DNA from: Seminavis robusta
Lineage: Eukaryota; Bacillariophyta; Bacillariophyceae; Naviculales; Naviculaceae
DNA: 40,161 nucleotides
Assembly: GCA_903772945.1 (NCBI GenBank)
Contig: CAICTM010000997.1
Location: 1-40,161, forward strand
Direction of reading: 5' to 3'
Shown here: one piece after another, positions 1-10,539 of the stretch
Layout: each line of letters opens with the position of its first letter
Position numbering within the stretch: the first letter of the stretch is position 1
Made by a program: the position numbers and the translations under genes
Notes under the pieces: generated by a model
The model's input: the letters and a program-made list of their open reading frames with translations, nothing else
Told to the model about the DNA's origin: nothing
Databases searched by the model: none

Positions 1-682
1 GAGTGCGACGGGATACAGCTTCAATTCAGCTTTAAGCTTACAATTAGCAGGCTTATCTAGAAAATAATCAATACTGCTCACTTATTTGGAATACAAACTT
101 TACATCTCTAGATCGTTTAGATTAATCAATGCACAATGGTTTGTCGCAACATGGAAGCAATGATTGAACAGTCTAATTGTCATATACCCTGGCACTGGCC
201 ATACAGGATTCGTCTACTGCAGAGCTCTACTTGTGCTGTTGGGTCTGTTATCAGGTCAACTACTTCTTCATTACACTTTAAAAACTAATAACATAGAACA
301 AAAAAAAAAAACAAAATCTGATTTTGCGTGAAACAACCATCCAGACACATGCAGGATACAGATCCATGCATCTCTTTTGGCTGTTGGTATATACCAAGCT
401 ATCTTTCTAGATAGGTCATGGCTGAGGAACTGCATCATCCTTCCTTGCAGAGGAACTCTATGTCCGCTACAGCTGTTCCTATCTTGTCTGATGGTGACAC
501 AGCTCATTGTACTGAAAGAGTGTACAGATGCAGCAGCGATCTTTCCACCAGACTGAGCCAGCACAGCTGCGCCGCACCCATACTATGGCTCCTATGGCAT
601 AATCTCATCGTGCTGCGCCAACACACCTGACCAGCACACACGAGCAAAAAGAAATACAGATAGTAGCAATTGTAATGAATTC
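1..682. other. No gene recognised at left edge
   Basis: AT-rich sequence with an A-run near 300-313. Short open frames exist on both strands, but none has recognisable protein character. The frame that leads into the ankyrin relic downstream is open from about 557 with no in-frame ATG, so a spliced or lost first exon of that gene could lie here. Confidence 0.4.
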
Positions 683-1941
683 GAGGTATCTACTAAAGAT
701 GCCTCGGAGGCACTTGTCCGTGCCCTGCTCCTGCTCGAGTCCCAGAAGAGCAACAGCAAGGCAGAAGCCAAACAGCTGCTCGAGACTGCCTTGGGTCTAC
801 AGAAACAAGTGAATGAACTAGTTCAGAAAGCATCTATCTATATTAGGAATGCCCCAGAAGACTCCGTTTTGAAGCATGATGATATTTGGACCAAGGGGAT
901 TCTTCCCTTCGTTGGTACTGGGGAATTTGCCTTTGTGGCACCTGTCAGCCACAACATGAAAAGTCTATACACAACATACTGTGAAACTTCGGAAAATCCT
1001 CCAAGGTTGCTTGATATTGGAGCTTGCACAGACCACCAGGCAACTAACCTCAGTGCTAAATTCTGCTCTGTACCCCGATCAGAGTATTGGTTCTCCCACC
1101 ACCAAAACACTAGAGCTGGACATATCCCTGGCGAAACTGTCTGTGCCAAAGCTTCCGAAATGGGTAATATTTGTGTCCTTCAATGGGCCCGGAAAAAGGG
1201 ATTCAACTGGGATCGCAAAACAAGCGAAAGAGCGACCGAGAATGGTCATTTGTCAGTGCTGAAATATGCTCATGAAAATGGCTGTCCCTGGGATGAAAAA
1301 ACGTGTGTTTGTGCTGCCAAAAATGGTCACTTGTCAGTGCTGAAATATGCTCATGACAATGCGCGACCATGGAATGAAAACACATGCTATCATGCTGCCA
1401 GCAATGGCCATCTAGATGTACTCAGATATGCCCATGAGAATGGTTGTCCATGGGATAAAAAACATGCTCTGGTGCTGCCTGGAATGGCCATCTAGATGTA
1501 CTCAAATATGCCCATGAGAATGGCTGTCCATGGCATGAAAATACTTGCTCTAGTGCTGCTGGAATGGCCATCAAGACGTACTCAGATATGCCCATGAAAA
1601 TGGCTGTCCATGGGACGAAATCACATGCTTTGATGCTGCTGGAGGCGGCATATGGAGTGCCTCAAATATGCCCATGAGAATGGCTGTCCATGGGGGAAGA
1701 ACATGGCACTAATGCTGCCATCTATGGACATCTAGATGTTCTCAAATATGCCCGTGAGAACCACTGTCCATGGGATGAAGAAACATGCAACGCAGCGGCT
1801 AGGCATGGCAACCTAGATGTACTCAAATATGCAGTTGAAAATGGCTGTCCCTGGCATGAAGATGATCTGGTTAGTCTAAGTACTGGGCAGGTGTTGGCTT
1901 GGGTTCTCGACTTCTTATCTCATATGAATGATTATTTTTAA
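683..1941 (+). pseudogene. Ankyrin-type repeat protein, broken by four frame changes
   Basis: The N-terminal part reads as a Leu/Glu/Lys-rich helical or coiled-coil stretch (about 700-840). It is followed by tandem units of about 27 residues of the type NGHLxVLKYAHENGCPWDEx with TC at the unit junction, the ankyrin-like repeat that is greatly expanded in diatoms and other stramenopiles. The reading frame is continuous to about 1463. After that, the repeat consensus continues only by changing frame at about 1463, 1560, 1642 and 1694, and it ends at the stop at 1941. Each change equals loss of one base. No in-frame ATG is visible at the 5' end, so the true start is unknown. Ankyrin repeats mediate protein-protein contacts; no specific partner can be inferred. 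Because the repeats are themselves nearly identical, assembly or consensus errors in this stretch are an alternative to true decay. Confidence 0.75.
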
Positions 1942-2079
1942 TATAAGAATGAATCGTTTAGTTTCCAAAACTACTCATACTGCCAGAGGGCAATGGTTGG
2001 CATTGTTTGTGGTACACAAAGCTTGTCAAGTTACAATGGTTTCCTTTTATTCAAGAAACTCAAACAGTTACTGTGCTCA

Positions 2080-2625
2080 ATGTACCATCTGTTAACAGCT
2101 GCCCAATGTTAATGAAGGACTTGACCTTGGCAGTCTTGCTGCCAGAGCCCTCACAACCCCTTTAATTGTGTTTCATGTTTCCTGTTATGGTGGTCCCTGC
2201 AGATATAAGGGTAGGGTTACAATACAATTAAGTCAGCGAAAACTAAATAAGTATCCTAGGGTGCTGCTTTTAAACCAGCTAAAGCTATATTTACATGTAT
2301 CCTAGGGGTATCTGCTTCTAAAAGGAAACTCTGAAGCCAGTGAAAGCTATATAACTAGTATTCTAGCTAGCTAGGGGTATCTGCTTCTAGCTTGTATGGA
2401 AATCTGCTTCTAGCTAGCTAGAAGCAGATGCTTCTAGCTACCTACTAGGGGTGCCTGCTTCTGGCTATTAGCTACTAGGGTTGGCTGCTTCTGGCTAGCT
2501 ACTAGAGGGGTTTTTGCTTCTAGCTAGCTAAGCACTAGCTAAGCACTAGAGGTATCTGCTTCTAGCTAGCTAGCCAATATCGGTATCTGCTTCTACACTG
2601 AAACCTGTCTGCCGAGGTTCCACAG
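2080..2625 (-). repeat. LTR-like repeat with GAAGCAGATACC / TAGCTAGC tandem units
   Basis: On the minus strand the segment holds about ten irregular copies of a unit built from GAAGCAGATACCCCTAG and runs of TAGC. It is followed by a stretch containing CCCTACCCTTATA, AACAGGAAACA and GAGGGCTCTGGCAGCAAGA. The same order of motifs occurs on the plus strand at about 33585-34070, where it lies just downstream of a polypurine tract. The two segments are therefore inverted, diverged copies of one dispersed element. This copy lacks the first roughly 85 bp of the 33501 copy and is joined directly to an unrelated retroelement fragment at about 2640. Confidence 0.7.
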
Positions 2626-2744
2626 CTCCGCTGAGTTAATTTTGAAACCAACCCCTTCCATCTGTTCCAGCCCCTACTATCCCTGCCGGTCACCCTATTT
2701 CAACCTTACCTCCCCTTTCTCCCCCCTCTCAATCCCTCTCCAGC

Positions 2745-3150
2745 CCCGAGCTCTTGCGTGATGATCTTTCCATTCGCGGCTTGTTCGAACGCGGTACTCC
2801 TGCTATTATTGACGTACGTGTCACAGATTTAGACTGTACCTCTTACCTCAACAAAGATCCTATCAAAATTTTAACCAAACGATAATGTGACAAAATGTCC
2901 AAGTACAAAGAAGCATGCGAATCCAATCGCGCTTCCTTCCATCCATTTGTTGTTTCTGTGAATAGCATGCTTGCCCCCCAAGCCAAAATTCTCTTACAAC
3001 GCCTTGCTTCTGCTACTGCCTCCAAAAATCAATTTTCCTACTCTCAAATGATGTTCTTCATGCAGAACCGTATCTCAATTGCCCTTGTGAAAGCTACCCA
3101 TTTATGTCTCCGTGGATCTCACAAAGCAAAATCATTTGGCCTCCGTAATA
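2745..3150 (+). pseudogene. Retroelement C-terminal domain fragment
   Basis: In one frame, the sequence reads DDLSIRGLFERGTPAIIDVR, then a V-T-D-L-D segment. A lysine-rich stretch, an in-frame TAA at 2883 and KYKEACESNR follow, ending near THLCLRGSHKA. This resembles a domain I recall at the C-terminal end of reverse-transcriptase proteins in diatom and other algal genomes. The R-G-(F/L)-(F/W)-x-R-G ... D-V-R-V-T-D pattern is reminiscent of a PD-(D/E)XK nuclease fold (inference). No RT domain is visible upstream, where an unrelated LTR-like repeat abuts it. The internal stop and lack of a full element mark it as dead. Confidence 0.55.
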
Positions 3151-3487
3151 ATCCCCACTTATTTTTTGCCCCTGATCCCACAGAACCTAATCCTATTTTT
3201 CGATTGTTCTTTGCTTACACCTGGCCCCGGCTGGCTTCCGTAGATAATTTCTCTACTCTAATCCCCGTTGATTTATTCATTTGTTTGATCCCGGTGAGAG
3301 GGTTGTTTTATGATGATGTTGCGGGTGGTGAACGTCCAGAAACTGGGCCAAGAATGTTAATCACCTGTACCAAAAATCCAAGATCCAATCGCAAATCCCC
3401 ACTGGGCTCCTCTTTGCAAATCTTCACCACAGCGCCCATTCTAATAACAACACTCGATCAGTATCAGTACCAACACAAAGCAACACA
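3151..3487 (+). other. Open frame continuing from the retroelement fragment, not recognised
   Basis: The frame of the retroelement fragment stays open to 3509, but its composition (Pro, Phe and Leu rich, no family motif) looks like fortuitous reading of AT/pyrimidine-rich DNA. It runs into the start of the hydrolase relic. No function is proposed. Confidence 0.3.
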
Positions 3488-4667
3488 ATGGCGTCTAATA
3501 GATCCATAATTAGAGGAGGCAACAAGCATCACATCCTCTTGGCAGACACGGCCAGTGTCATGACGATAGCTGCGTCTCTATTATTGATGAAACGGCTGAA
3601 ATGGACCTCGAAAGACGCTAAAAAAAAGCGACGATACTTCCAGTACAAGGTGATTCAAACTCTGGTTGGCCCCACTCTCCAAATGGAACCAGTGGACTCT
3701 CAAGCCAGTGCCTTGTTCCAAGCAGACTCGAAAGAATCCTCGGCGTTGCTCATGCTGACCACGTATTCACTGTCACCTGCTTCTTCGGCCAGCAACAACT
3801 AGAACTTGATTGCCATGCTGATCCACGGATTTAACTGCACATCGTTGGATTTTGGAGCACTCGTGTCCCAGCTCCGCCAGGAGGATTCTTTGGGTATCTT
3901 TATGTATGATCGAGTCCTCTTTACATCTACCAGCGACTACCAACAGCGCCCTCGAGATGCTCCCACACTCTTTCATTTCTTGAAAGCCAGAAATGTCTCT
4001 CCTCCGTATCTGTTGATTGGACACTCCTATGAAGGGTTGATTGCACAGCATTTTTCGCCATCAGCACATAAACGACGTGCAAGGCATGGTCTTGCTCAAT
4101 CCGGCACACGAAGATCAATTCAAAACCTTTCTCATGTGACGGTTTTTTCTCTGGGTTTTACCCATATCATTCCCCACGTGCTCTGGTTCTATTCCAAAGT
4201 TGCTTGGACAGGACTCCTACAATTCTTGGATCGCTTGGGACTATTCAATTTTTCTTCCGTCTTTCTCCTGTCACAACAACAATCCTCCACGAGACGAACA
4301 TGTGCTCGCTTGTATTCGGAGGGCCACGTCTGGAAGAGAGTAGACATGGAACTCGAAGGCAGGATGTGCGCAAATATTTGTGCAAATGGAACAACAATAA
4401 CCACAATCCAACAATAAGCAATACTATCCGAAGAGATTTCCCACCCATGGCGCTAGTCATTGCCGGTCATCGGCAATACTCACCGACCCGCCTCTTTCCA
4501 AAGACGGTTACCATAGCCTTTCTCGAAATGCACGCCACATCGTTGCCCCATGCCAAGGTATTCATGGCACCAAAATCAGATCATTGGATTCATTGCAGCA
4601 ACCGGAGGAGGTGGTAATGCAAGGCGTAGAGTATGTGTTGGAGGAGGTTCAGAAGAAACATGGGTAA
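3488..4667 (+). pseudogene. Alpha/beta-hydrolase fold protein, degenerate
   Basis: Hydrolase features appear in order: IHGFNCTSLDF (strand and oxyanion-hole HG region), a YDR segment, ARNVSPPYLLIGHS (nucleophile elbow), NPAHEDQ in another frame, LVIAGHR, and SDHWIH (the catalytic-His region) near the C-terminus. The coding signal changes frame around 4058 (one extra base) and around 4592 (one base lost). It also meets stops at 3800 (TAG) and 4137 (TGA) and ends at a TAA at 4665. The nucleophile motif is G-H-S-Y-E rather than the family's GxSxG, so the last Gly is also lost. Intact members hydrolyse esters, amides or lipids; the substrate cannot be told. A spliced gene could explain one break but not the whole set. 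Confidence 0.72.
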
Positions 4668-5705
4668 TAATGAATATTAGTTTTGTCACCAGCAGACAGA
4701 CTGTGCCCACAACAGTTGCCTGTTTAGTCCATGACTGGATAGATTGGACAAGCCGTGAAATCTACTCGAATGTGGAGGGAAAAGAGGGCTAACCATACCA
4801 GTAGAATCTCTATAGCCTGACAATTTTTTTCAGTACTATAGGATCTACTGAGAGCGCACAGCCAAGGCACTGGTTAGCTGGTTTGCATAAGTTCTGTGAA
4901 CCCCTTCAATGTAATAGAATGAAGTGATTCCAGTCTGCAACTAATCATACTGGAAGGGATCTAGCTACGTGTATTTGGAATGGCCTTCTTCCTGATGTCA
5001 AGCTGCACAAGGTTATGTGCAACATTTTTCCTCGAAGCTTGTTCGTCCGAGGAAGAAAGGGGAAGGGTCAAGATTATGTACAACACATGATGCCGATAGT
5101 GAAGCTTCTGCGGCTAGCCGAACAGGAGCCAAGAGAGTATGGCAGCTGCATCACGCCCACTGGCCCAGACATGATGTTGTTTGTGCCCACGGCCACTGTG
5201 AGTAATGACGCGCGAAAGGAGACAGTCTCTGAAACCCTCGAACATGGGGGAAGGATTTGGATGATAGCACATCGATCGTCCGCCCGTCCAAGAAGACAGT
5301 GCCCCAGGTGGCAACTCTTCGTACCAGTACTTGGTCAGCTGGCGTACCGATCTTGATCCACAGGCAAGTCCCAGCCTGAGTGGTTGGATCGCTGGATAGT
5401 GCCCTGTCATGCAGTTAACACACGGCATGCCCATGGTCTCATCCAGCTATTAATACCGGTATGAGGTTCTGCTCAAGGCAACATGTACGTGGTCAGATTC
5501 GTTCCATTGACACTACAACACAGGCAAAACTACGTGTATAGGGACTACGTGAATGCCTACGGGGTTTGGTGCCTCAGAGCAAAACCCAACGGAGGACCCA
5601 AGTAGCCATAGCTGTCAGTTATCCTTCCTGATTGATGTTACGAGTTCAACCTTGGCTCGTCCAGCGTAATTTCACACTACCATTGTGCAACCTGAATCGG
5701 TCTAC
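4668..5705. other. Intergenic, no gene recognised
   Basis: About 1 kb between the hydrolase relic and the 3' end of the next gene. Overlapping ORFs of about 110 codons occur on both strands at 5015-5434, but their translations show no recognisable domain, and neither strand is clearly better than the other. They may be eroded coding sequence; I cannot support a gene. Confidence 0.4.
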
Positions 5706-7914
5706 TTAGAATACAAACATCAGTGGAAGTAACTCTTCTGCAAGTGTCAAGGCGACGAATCCAGATGCTAACAGAGCTTCTTCCTTGGAAAAGCCTTTAG
5801 TGGGGAGCTTCTTCATGTCAATGCCTCTTTGGGCCACGTAGTTTGGCTGAGCTACACGGTCAACAAACTCAACCCAAAAGAAAGACTTGGCGCCTCCTTC
5901 CAGGGATGCCTCTGTCTTGCCAGATAAGTAAACGGAGACTACAGCAAACATAGATATAAGGCAAGCAAGCCAGGTTGTCAGGTTGGATCGAATCCGCGTT
6001 GCACGAAACACACACAATGAACGCGTATTGTTTACCTCCTTTGGTTTCAAATTTTGGTCCCAGCACGTTGGTGAGTTCTTTCATGTGAGCTTCGCTGGCG
6101 TCGTTATTGTCGTCTCCCACCACCGATTGACACAAGACATCCACCAGTGCATTGTACAAGTCCATGCAATCCTTGGCTTCCATCATTGTCTTGACACCGG
6201 CCGGTACCGTTTGCATGACGGTCTTTCGATCCATGAGCAGTTCCACGGCAATGCCCTTGGGAAAGTGGAGTGTCGTCTGGAGCAATTCGAGCGTCTCGTC
6301 GTAACTGCTCACATCATATTGAGGAACATAGGTTTTGGCTTTGGTCGTGTCAATAAACTCGAACCATCGATAGCTCATACCCTTGTCTGGTTTTAACTTA
6401 CAGAGCGCCACCTGGACGTCCATGGCGGCAAATGGTTTTTCATATTCTTGGAGGACGGCAAGAATCTCTTCGGATTTCCAATTGCGAATCCAACTGCGCG
6501 TGGACTTGGCACTGGCAATGGATTTCATGCAGTCTTGATAGACGTCGAGCAAGTCCTTTTCCTCCAACAAGGCAAGGACTTCCGGGGAACACGGGTCGGT
6601 GAGTTTCTGGACCCCTCCCAATTCTTCCACCACGACACCTTCCGGGACCTTGTGATGTCCGTGAATGACAGTTTTGTAAGATGTTTGTTGTTCATCGTCT
6701 CCTTTTTTCGTGACGGACGTTTCTCCATAATTGACATTGTAGGGTGTACTGTAGTTCGGTGTGGTTGCCATGTCAATGTATTCCAACCAATAGTTTCGTC
6801 CCTCATTGGATCCCACTGACTCGCAAAGAATCGTCCGCACGCCATGCTTGGCAAAACAGCTTCGAAAGTCCTCCAACGGCGTGAACTGGATCAAGCCTTG
6901 ATCTTGGAGCCTCCAAATATCAAAAAAGTTGCGCAGCGATTGGGATGCTGCAATGGCCGTATCCAGTTTCTCATAATCTTGTGTGGTCAATCCTTTGAGA
7001 TGCATCATTTGTACTACTGCCGCAGGACAATTTTCCGAGAGTTGCGGTTGTCCATTGACCACCAATTGTTCGACGGCATGGCGGGTATTGCCTCCTCGTG
7101 TGGACGAAAAGCGTTCTGACACGTCTTTTCGTTTGGCGTCATCGACGGAATACAGAGGAACATAGTTAAGGATCGTCGTTTGGTCCATGATTTCCAACCA
7201 TTTGAGATATTCCCAATCGTCTCTGGGATCCGTACATTTGCACACGACAATGTCGAGTCCAAATGCCTGGAACTCGGATTCGAATTGTTTCACTATTGCC
7301 AGTACTTCGGTGGTTTTCCAACTCCCCGTCCATGTCCGCGTGGTTTTCGAGTCGTAGATTGTCTGAATGAGTTTTTGGTACAAGGCTGTGGCGCCCTTGG
7401 CTTGGACCAGTTCCAATACTGGTTGAGGAACCGTGGATACGAATTTCTTGGGACTCCAATCGAGCATTTCGTGAACGGCCACACTGCCGTTGCCCGGAAT
7501 GGCATGCGAATTGTGCAGCACTCGTTGGTAGCCACTCAGATCGAATTGTGTGGGTTTGTATGCAGGTTGGACAGTGGTATCAATGTATTCGATCCAGTAC
7601 CATCGATAACTCCCACAATGAGAAGTGAGACAACACAGTGCCACTTGAATGCCCACAAATTGCCGTTGAAATCGTTGGACAATCTCCACCAGAGCCGGAA
7701 TGTTCCACGTCTTGCCATCGTGGCCTTTCTTGACGAGATCTTCCATGAATTTCACGTAGATCGTTTGCAGCTTCTTCTCGTACAAGAGCGTCTGGACCGC
7801 ATCGGGACACTCCTTGGTCAACCGGTCGCAGGCTTCGGGACCATCCGAGAATTCTTCCACGGCAATTCCTGAAGGGACCACATGCTGTCCTCGGGCTACT
7901 GGAGTGCCGGGCAT
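5706..7914 (-). CDS. Internally repeated protein of unknown function, two exons
   Basis: The model is complement(5706..5938, 6036..7914), 703 residues. The ATG at 7914 begins MPGTPVARGQHVVPSGIAVE. The protein is about five tandem modules of roughly 130 residues. Each has a VPxGIAVEE-like opening, a helical stretch with a VYxxCM/IYxKxM-like segment, a W-containing helix, IL(A)IVxxF, an (I/V)QVALCxL strand, and a Y-R-W-x-E-(F/Y)-I-D-x-T closing followed by Y-x-P-x-Y-D. The last module is completed only by splicing: its Q-V-A-L equivalent (VSVYLSGKTE) and F-W-V-E-F-V-D lie in exon 2. The short hydrophobic C-terminus (LASGFVALTLAEELLPLMFVF region) could be a tail. I recognise no named domain. Repeat arrays of this kind suggest a scaffold or binding protein, but that is inference. 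It is divergent from the methyltransferase at 8523, sharing a 608-bp upstream region. Confidence 0.8.
5939..6035 (-). other. Intron, 97 nt
   Basis: On the minus strand the donor is GTAAAC after ACCAAAGGAG and the acceptor is TTGCTGTAG. Splicing joins G to TC, making a Val codon, and restores the module consensus across the junction. Reading through instead gives a tail with no similarity to the other modules. Confidence 0.85.
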
Positions 7915-8522
7915 TGTATTGTTTTGTTTGCTCGTGTGTGTTGGTTGGTTTGTGGGATACTAGTTACGGTAGTAGTAGTGGAGGTCTCCAAAACAAATGA
8001 TCTGAAGCGATGCCATGAAGCATTGAAGTGGGCAAACCGTTTGGTCGAGGATGCATGGTGACAAGGTCAGGAGACCTGAAATTGGATCTTTGGATCTTCA
8101 ATCACGTACCGGTGGTACGAGTACGCTACAGTATGGTACCACTTGCAGGATCTTTTCAAAAATTTCAACTTTTCCGATTGAATTCCTCACAATTCTAATT
8201 TGCCGAGTCCTCATAATTTCAATTAGTTCTGATCATTCTCTCACAATTTTTTGATTTCTCACAATTCCATTTTTCCTAATTTCTCACAACTCTTTCCAGA
8301 TTTCTCACAATTTCAATTACTTTGCACGACTGACTGGTCGCCTCATATCTTCGTCCCCACTGTCACCGGTGGTAACGACAAGGTTGCCATGCCAATTTCG
8401 TGGTCCCACCATGTCATGGACAGAGCAAGTCCATGCTGCCATTTCCAATTCTTCCAAGTCCAAACCACAGTTTTTTAGTACTGTAACCATCTTTCATCTA
8501 TAATAGAGAGACCCTGTTCATC
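7915..8522. promoter_or_regulatory. Divergent upstream region with repeated TTTCTCACAATT
   Basis: This 608-bp region separates two divergent genes. Between about 8180 and 8313 the motif (T/C)TCTCACAATT or close variants occurs five times at irregular spacing (about 8183, 8237, 8255, 8280, 8301). A GTAC/GGTAC-rich stretch lies at 8105-8145. These are candidate binding sites or a decayed simple repeat; no TATA box is assigned. Confidence 0.45.
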
Positions 8523-9221
8523 ATGACGACAAAATATCAAGCCGTTTCCATCGCTCCTCCTCTACATGTACTACTAGTAATATGTTTATCCCTGTTGTTA
8601 CCGTTGGCGACGACTTTCTACCGCCGTGGGGGAAGATTTGCTGCCCTTGACATACTGCTAGACAAGGCGATAGGAAGAAAACGAGATTACTTTCTGGACA
8701 GCAAGTACTACCGCATCAAGGACTATTATGGGTTTCAATGCCTGGATGTTGGATCTGGCAATGGAGACTACTCCAAGTTCCTCAAAGAACAAGGACGTGA
8801 CGTTTCCTCGGTGGATGTTTTGGATCTGTCGCACACTGGCACGGTCACGCTCTTTGACGGCACCAACATTCCCTTTGGCGACAATCAGTTTGACACGTCC
8901 CTGCTCATGTTTGTATTGCATCACAGCACGGATCAGAAAGGATTGCTCAAGGATGTAATGCGAGTCACAAGGGACTATATTATCGTGGCAGAAGACCTTA
9001 TTGTCAATCCATTCGACGCCATGCTGGGACAGATTCATCTCCACAGCTCGCCTTGGGCCCAAGGGGAACATGAGGATGCCTTCAAAACACACAGCCAGTG
9101 GCAAACCTTCTTTGCAGAGTTGAAACTCCAGGTGGTAGACACTGTCACCATTTCAAGATGGACCTATCCTGTTTATCCAGTTGTCAGGAATATCTACGTG
9201 CTCAAAGTTCCTTCAACCTAG
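8523..9221 (+). CDS. Class I SAM-dependent methyltransferase, N-terminal membrane anchor or signal
   Basis: 232 residues, small for the family but complete. Residues 12-31 are a strongly hydrophobic segment (HVLLVICLSLLLPLA), a signal anchor or signal peptide. The SAM-binding motif I is LDVGSGNGDYS at 74-84, followed by an acidic residue on the next strand (VDVLD, 97-101). DGTNIPFGDNQFD at 112-124 and LLMFVLHH at 127-134 match the Methyltransf_11-type region. LLKDVMRVTRDYIIVAED at 141-158 is the typical helix-strand after it. The enzyme should transfer a methyl group from S-adenosylmethionine; the acceptor is unknown. The hydrophobic N-terminus places it in the secretory pathway or an organelle membrane. 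ATG at 8523 is preceded by ATAGAGAGACCCTG and has no obvious competitor. Confidence 0.85.
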   Translation: MTTKYQAVSIAPPLHVLLVICLSLLLPLATTFYRRGGRFAALDILLDKAIGRKRDYFLDSKYYRIKDYYGFQCLDVGSGNGDYSKFLKEQGRDVSSVDVLDLSHTGTVTLFDGTNIPFGDNQFDTSLLMFVLHHSTDQKGLLKDVMRVTRDYIIVAEDLIVNPFDAMLGQIHLHSSPWAQGEHEDAFKTHSQWQTFFAELKLQVVDTVTISRWTYPVYPVVRNIYVLKVPST

Positions 9222-10446
9222 AACGACAACCTAAAACCACAAGACAATCCACGAGCGGGGCTGCAGGCAATTTTGAGAGCATGTATCCACCTCTGAAGTG
9301 TATGTTACTTCGTTAGAATAGAATCCTTTTATCTCTGTGCCGTTTGAGCGTTGAATGGCGTGGAAATATCCAACCCATTCGACAGTATCGACAGTTGCCA
9401 GAATTCATGTTTCAGGTTGTCGTCGTTTCGGTTATCAGAGAAGCATTCATGACTACGCCTCTAGAGAGGTGCCAGATTCATTGTACGGTACCCATTGCGG
9501 CTAGAAAGATTTGTGACCATTGATGGTGGGAAACCTGGTTCTGAGTGCCCGGTAGTAAACAGAAAACCACACTTCAACATGCACGCACCCTCAATCCGAG
9601 TCTTCAAAGGCAGCGTAATGCTGTCCTTGTTGATCTCTGAGTGCCAAGGTGGGAGCAGGGAAGAGGACAGAGTGCAGCCCCTCCAGCGACACGAGTTCCG
9701 CCGGGTAGCTACAAAAACACATAACCACACTGACTGCAGTCATAGCTACTACACTGTACATGTACGGTATCGTGAACGAAAAACTTTTCCTTGTTCCGTA
9801 GCCAGCTTTTTCGGCACCACCTCTGCTCACATTGATCCTCCGACTGGAGCTGTCATGAAGCGGAGGGACAGTCGAGTCCAAGTCAACAACCGAGCAGCGT
9901 CACTGCCTCTCTGCTGTCTTCCACGCTTTAACCCCAGTTCGTGGAGCAGGATAGCAGATATGACGTGGTTCCCGAGCGGGAATGCCTCAATACGTTGTTC
10001 TCATTTTTTGGAAGGCCCAAACCCAAGTCCGAGAAACCAATGACCGGCTCACCAGATGCTGAAGATGGCATGCAAGACCACTTTCAAGAGCAACGATGCC
10101 TTGAATGGGGCGACTGGAGGGTCCTTTGCATATGCTACAAGACCGAAAGCACCCACTGGTTGACTTGAAATGACCATGCCACTGTTGCCAGGGTATCCTT
10201 GGGCCTTCTGCAAAGGTTGCAAGTGGGGTTCCTCCACATACTTTGGGCCGGTAGAGAACCAGATTAAAACAATCGAGCTGGGAAGGGCGGTACAAGAGGC
10301 CCCATGGCTTTGGGCCGGTAGCCAAAGAACGTGAAGACAGCATCAAGCCAGGCATGGCGTAGCAATTGGTCCCATGGCTTTGGGCCGGTTGGGCAAGCAG
10401 CAGCACGAAGAAACTATCACATAAAATTCACATCCTCAAAAAACAA
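9222..10446. other. Intergenic with short direct repeats
   Basis: No gene is supported; the longest plus-strand ORF (9495-10043) has no protein-like character. CTTTGGGCCGGTA occurs at 10241, 10308 and, with one end change, 10378. Two of these are extended to a 19-nt identical copy, CCCATGGCTTTGGGCCGGT (10301-10319 and 10371-10389). The spacing is 67-70 bp, so this is a small diverged tandem duplication. Confidence 0.45.
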
Positions 10447-10539
10447 AAACAAGCAGTTGAGAACCCATCCATTCCTTCATAGTTTAACCAACAACGAAAA
10501 CAAGCAGTTCAGAACCCCCATCGTTTGACCAACAACACC
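10447..10539 (+). repeat. Two-copy tandem repeat in 5' leader of the next gene
   Basis: ACAAGCAGTTGAGAACCC ... GTTTAACCAACAAC is followed by ACAAGCAGTTCAGAACCC ... GTTTGACCAACAAC, the second copy shortened internally. The second copy ends two bases before the ATG at 10540. Confidence 0.6.

Noticed and set aside
5015..5434. Overlapping ORFs of about 110 codons on both strands
   Set aside because: Neither has recognisable motifs or a consistent coding bias; could be an eroded gene but not supportable.
7180..7872. 230-codon ORF on the plus strand
   Set aside because: Shadow of the five-module protein on the minus strand; no independent domain signal.
9495..10043. 182-codon ORF
   Set aside because: Mixed composition with many Cys, Arg and Ser, no hydrophobic core or motif, and opposing ORFs on the other strand. 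Treated as chance.
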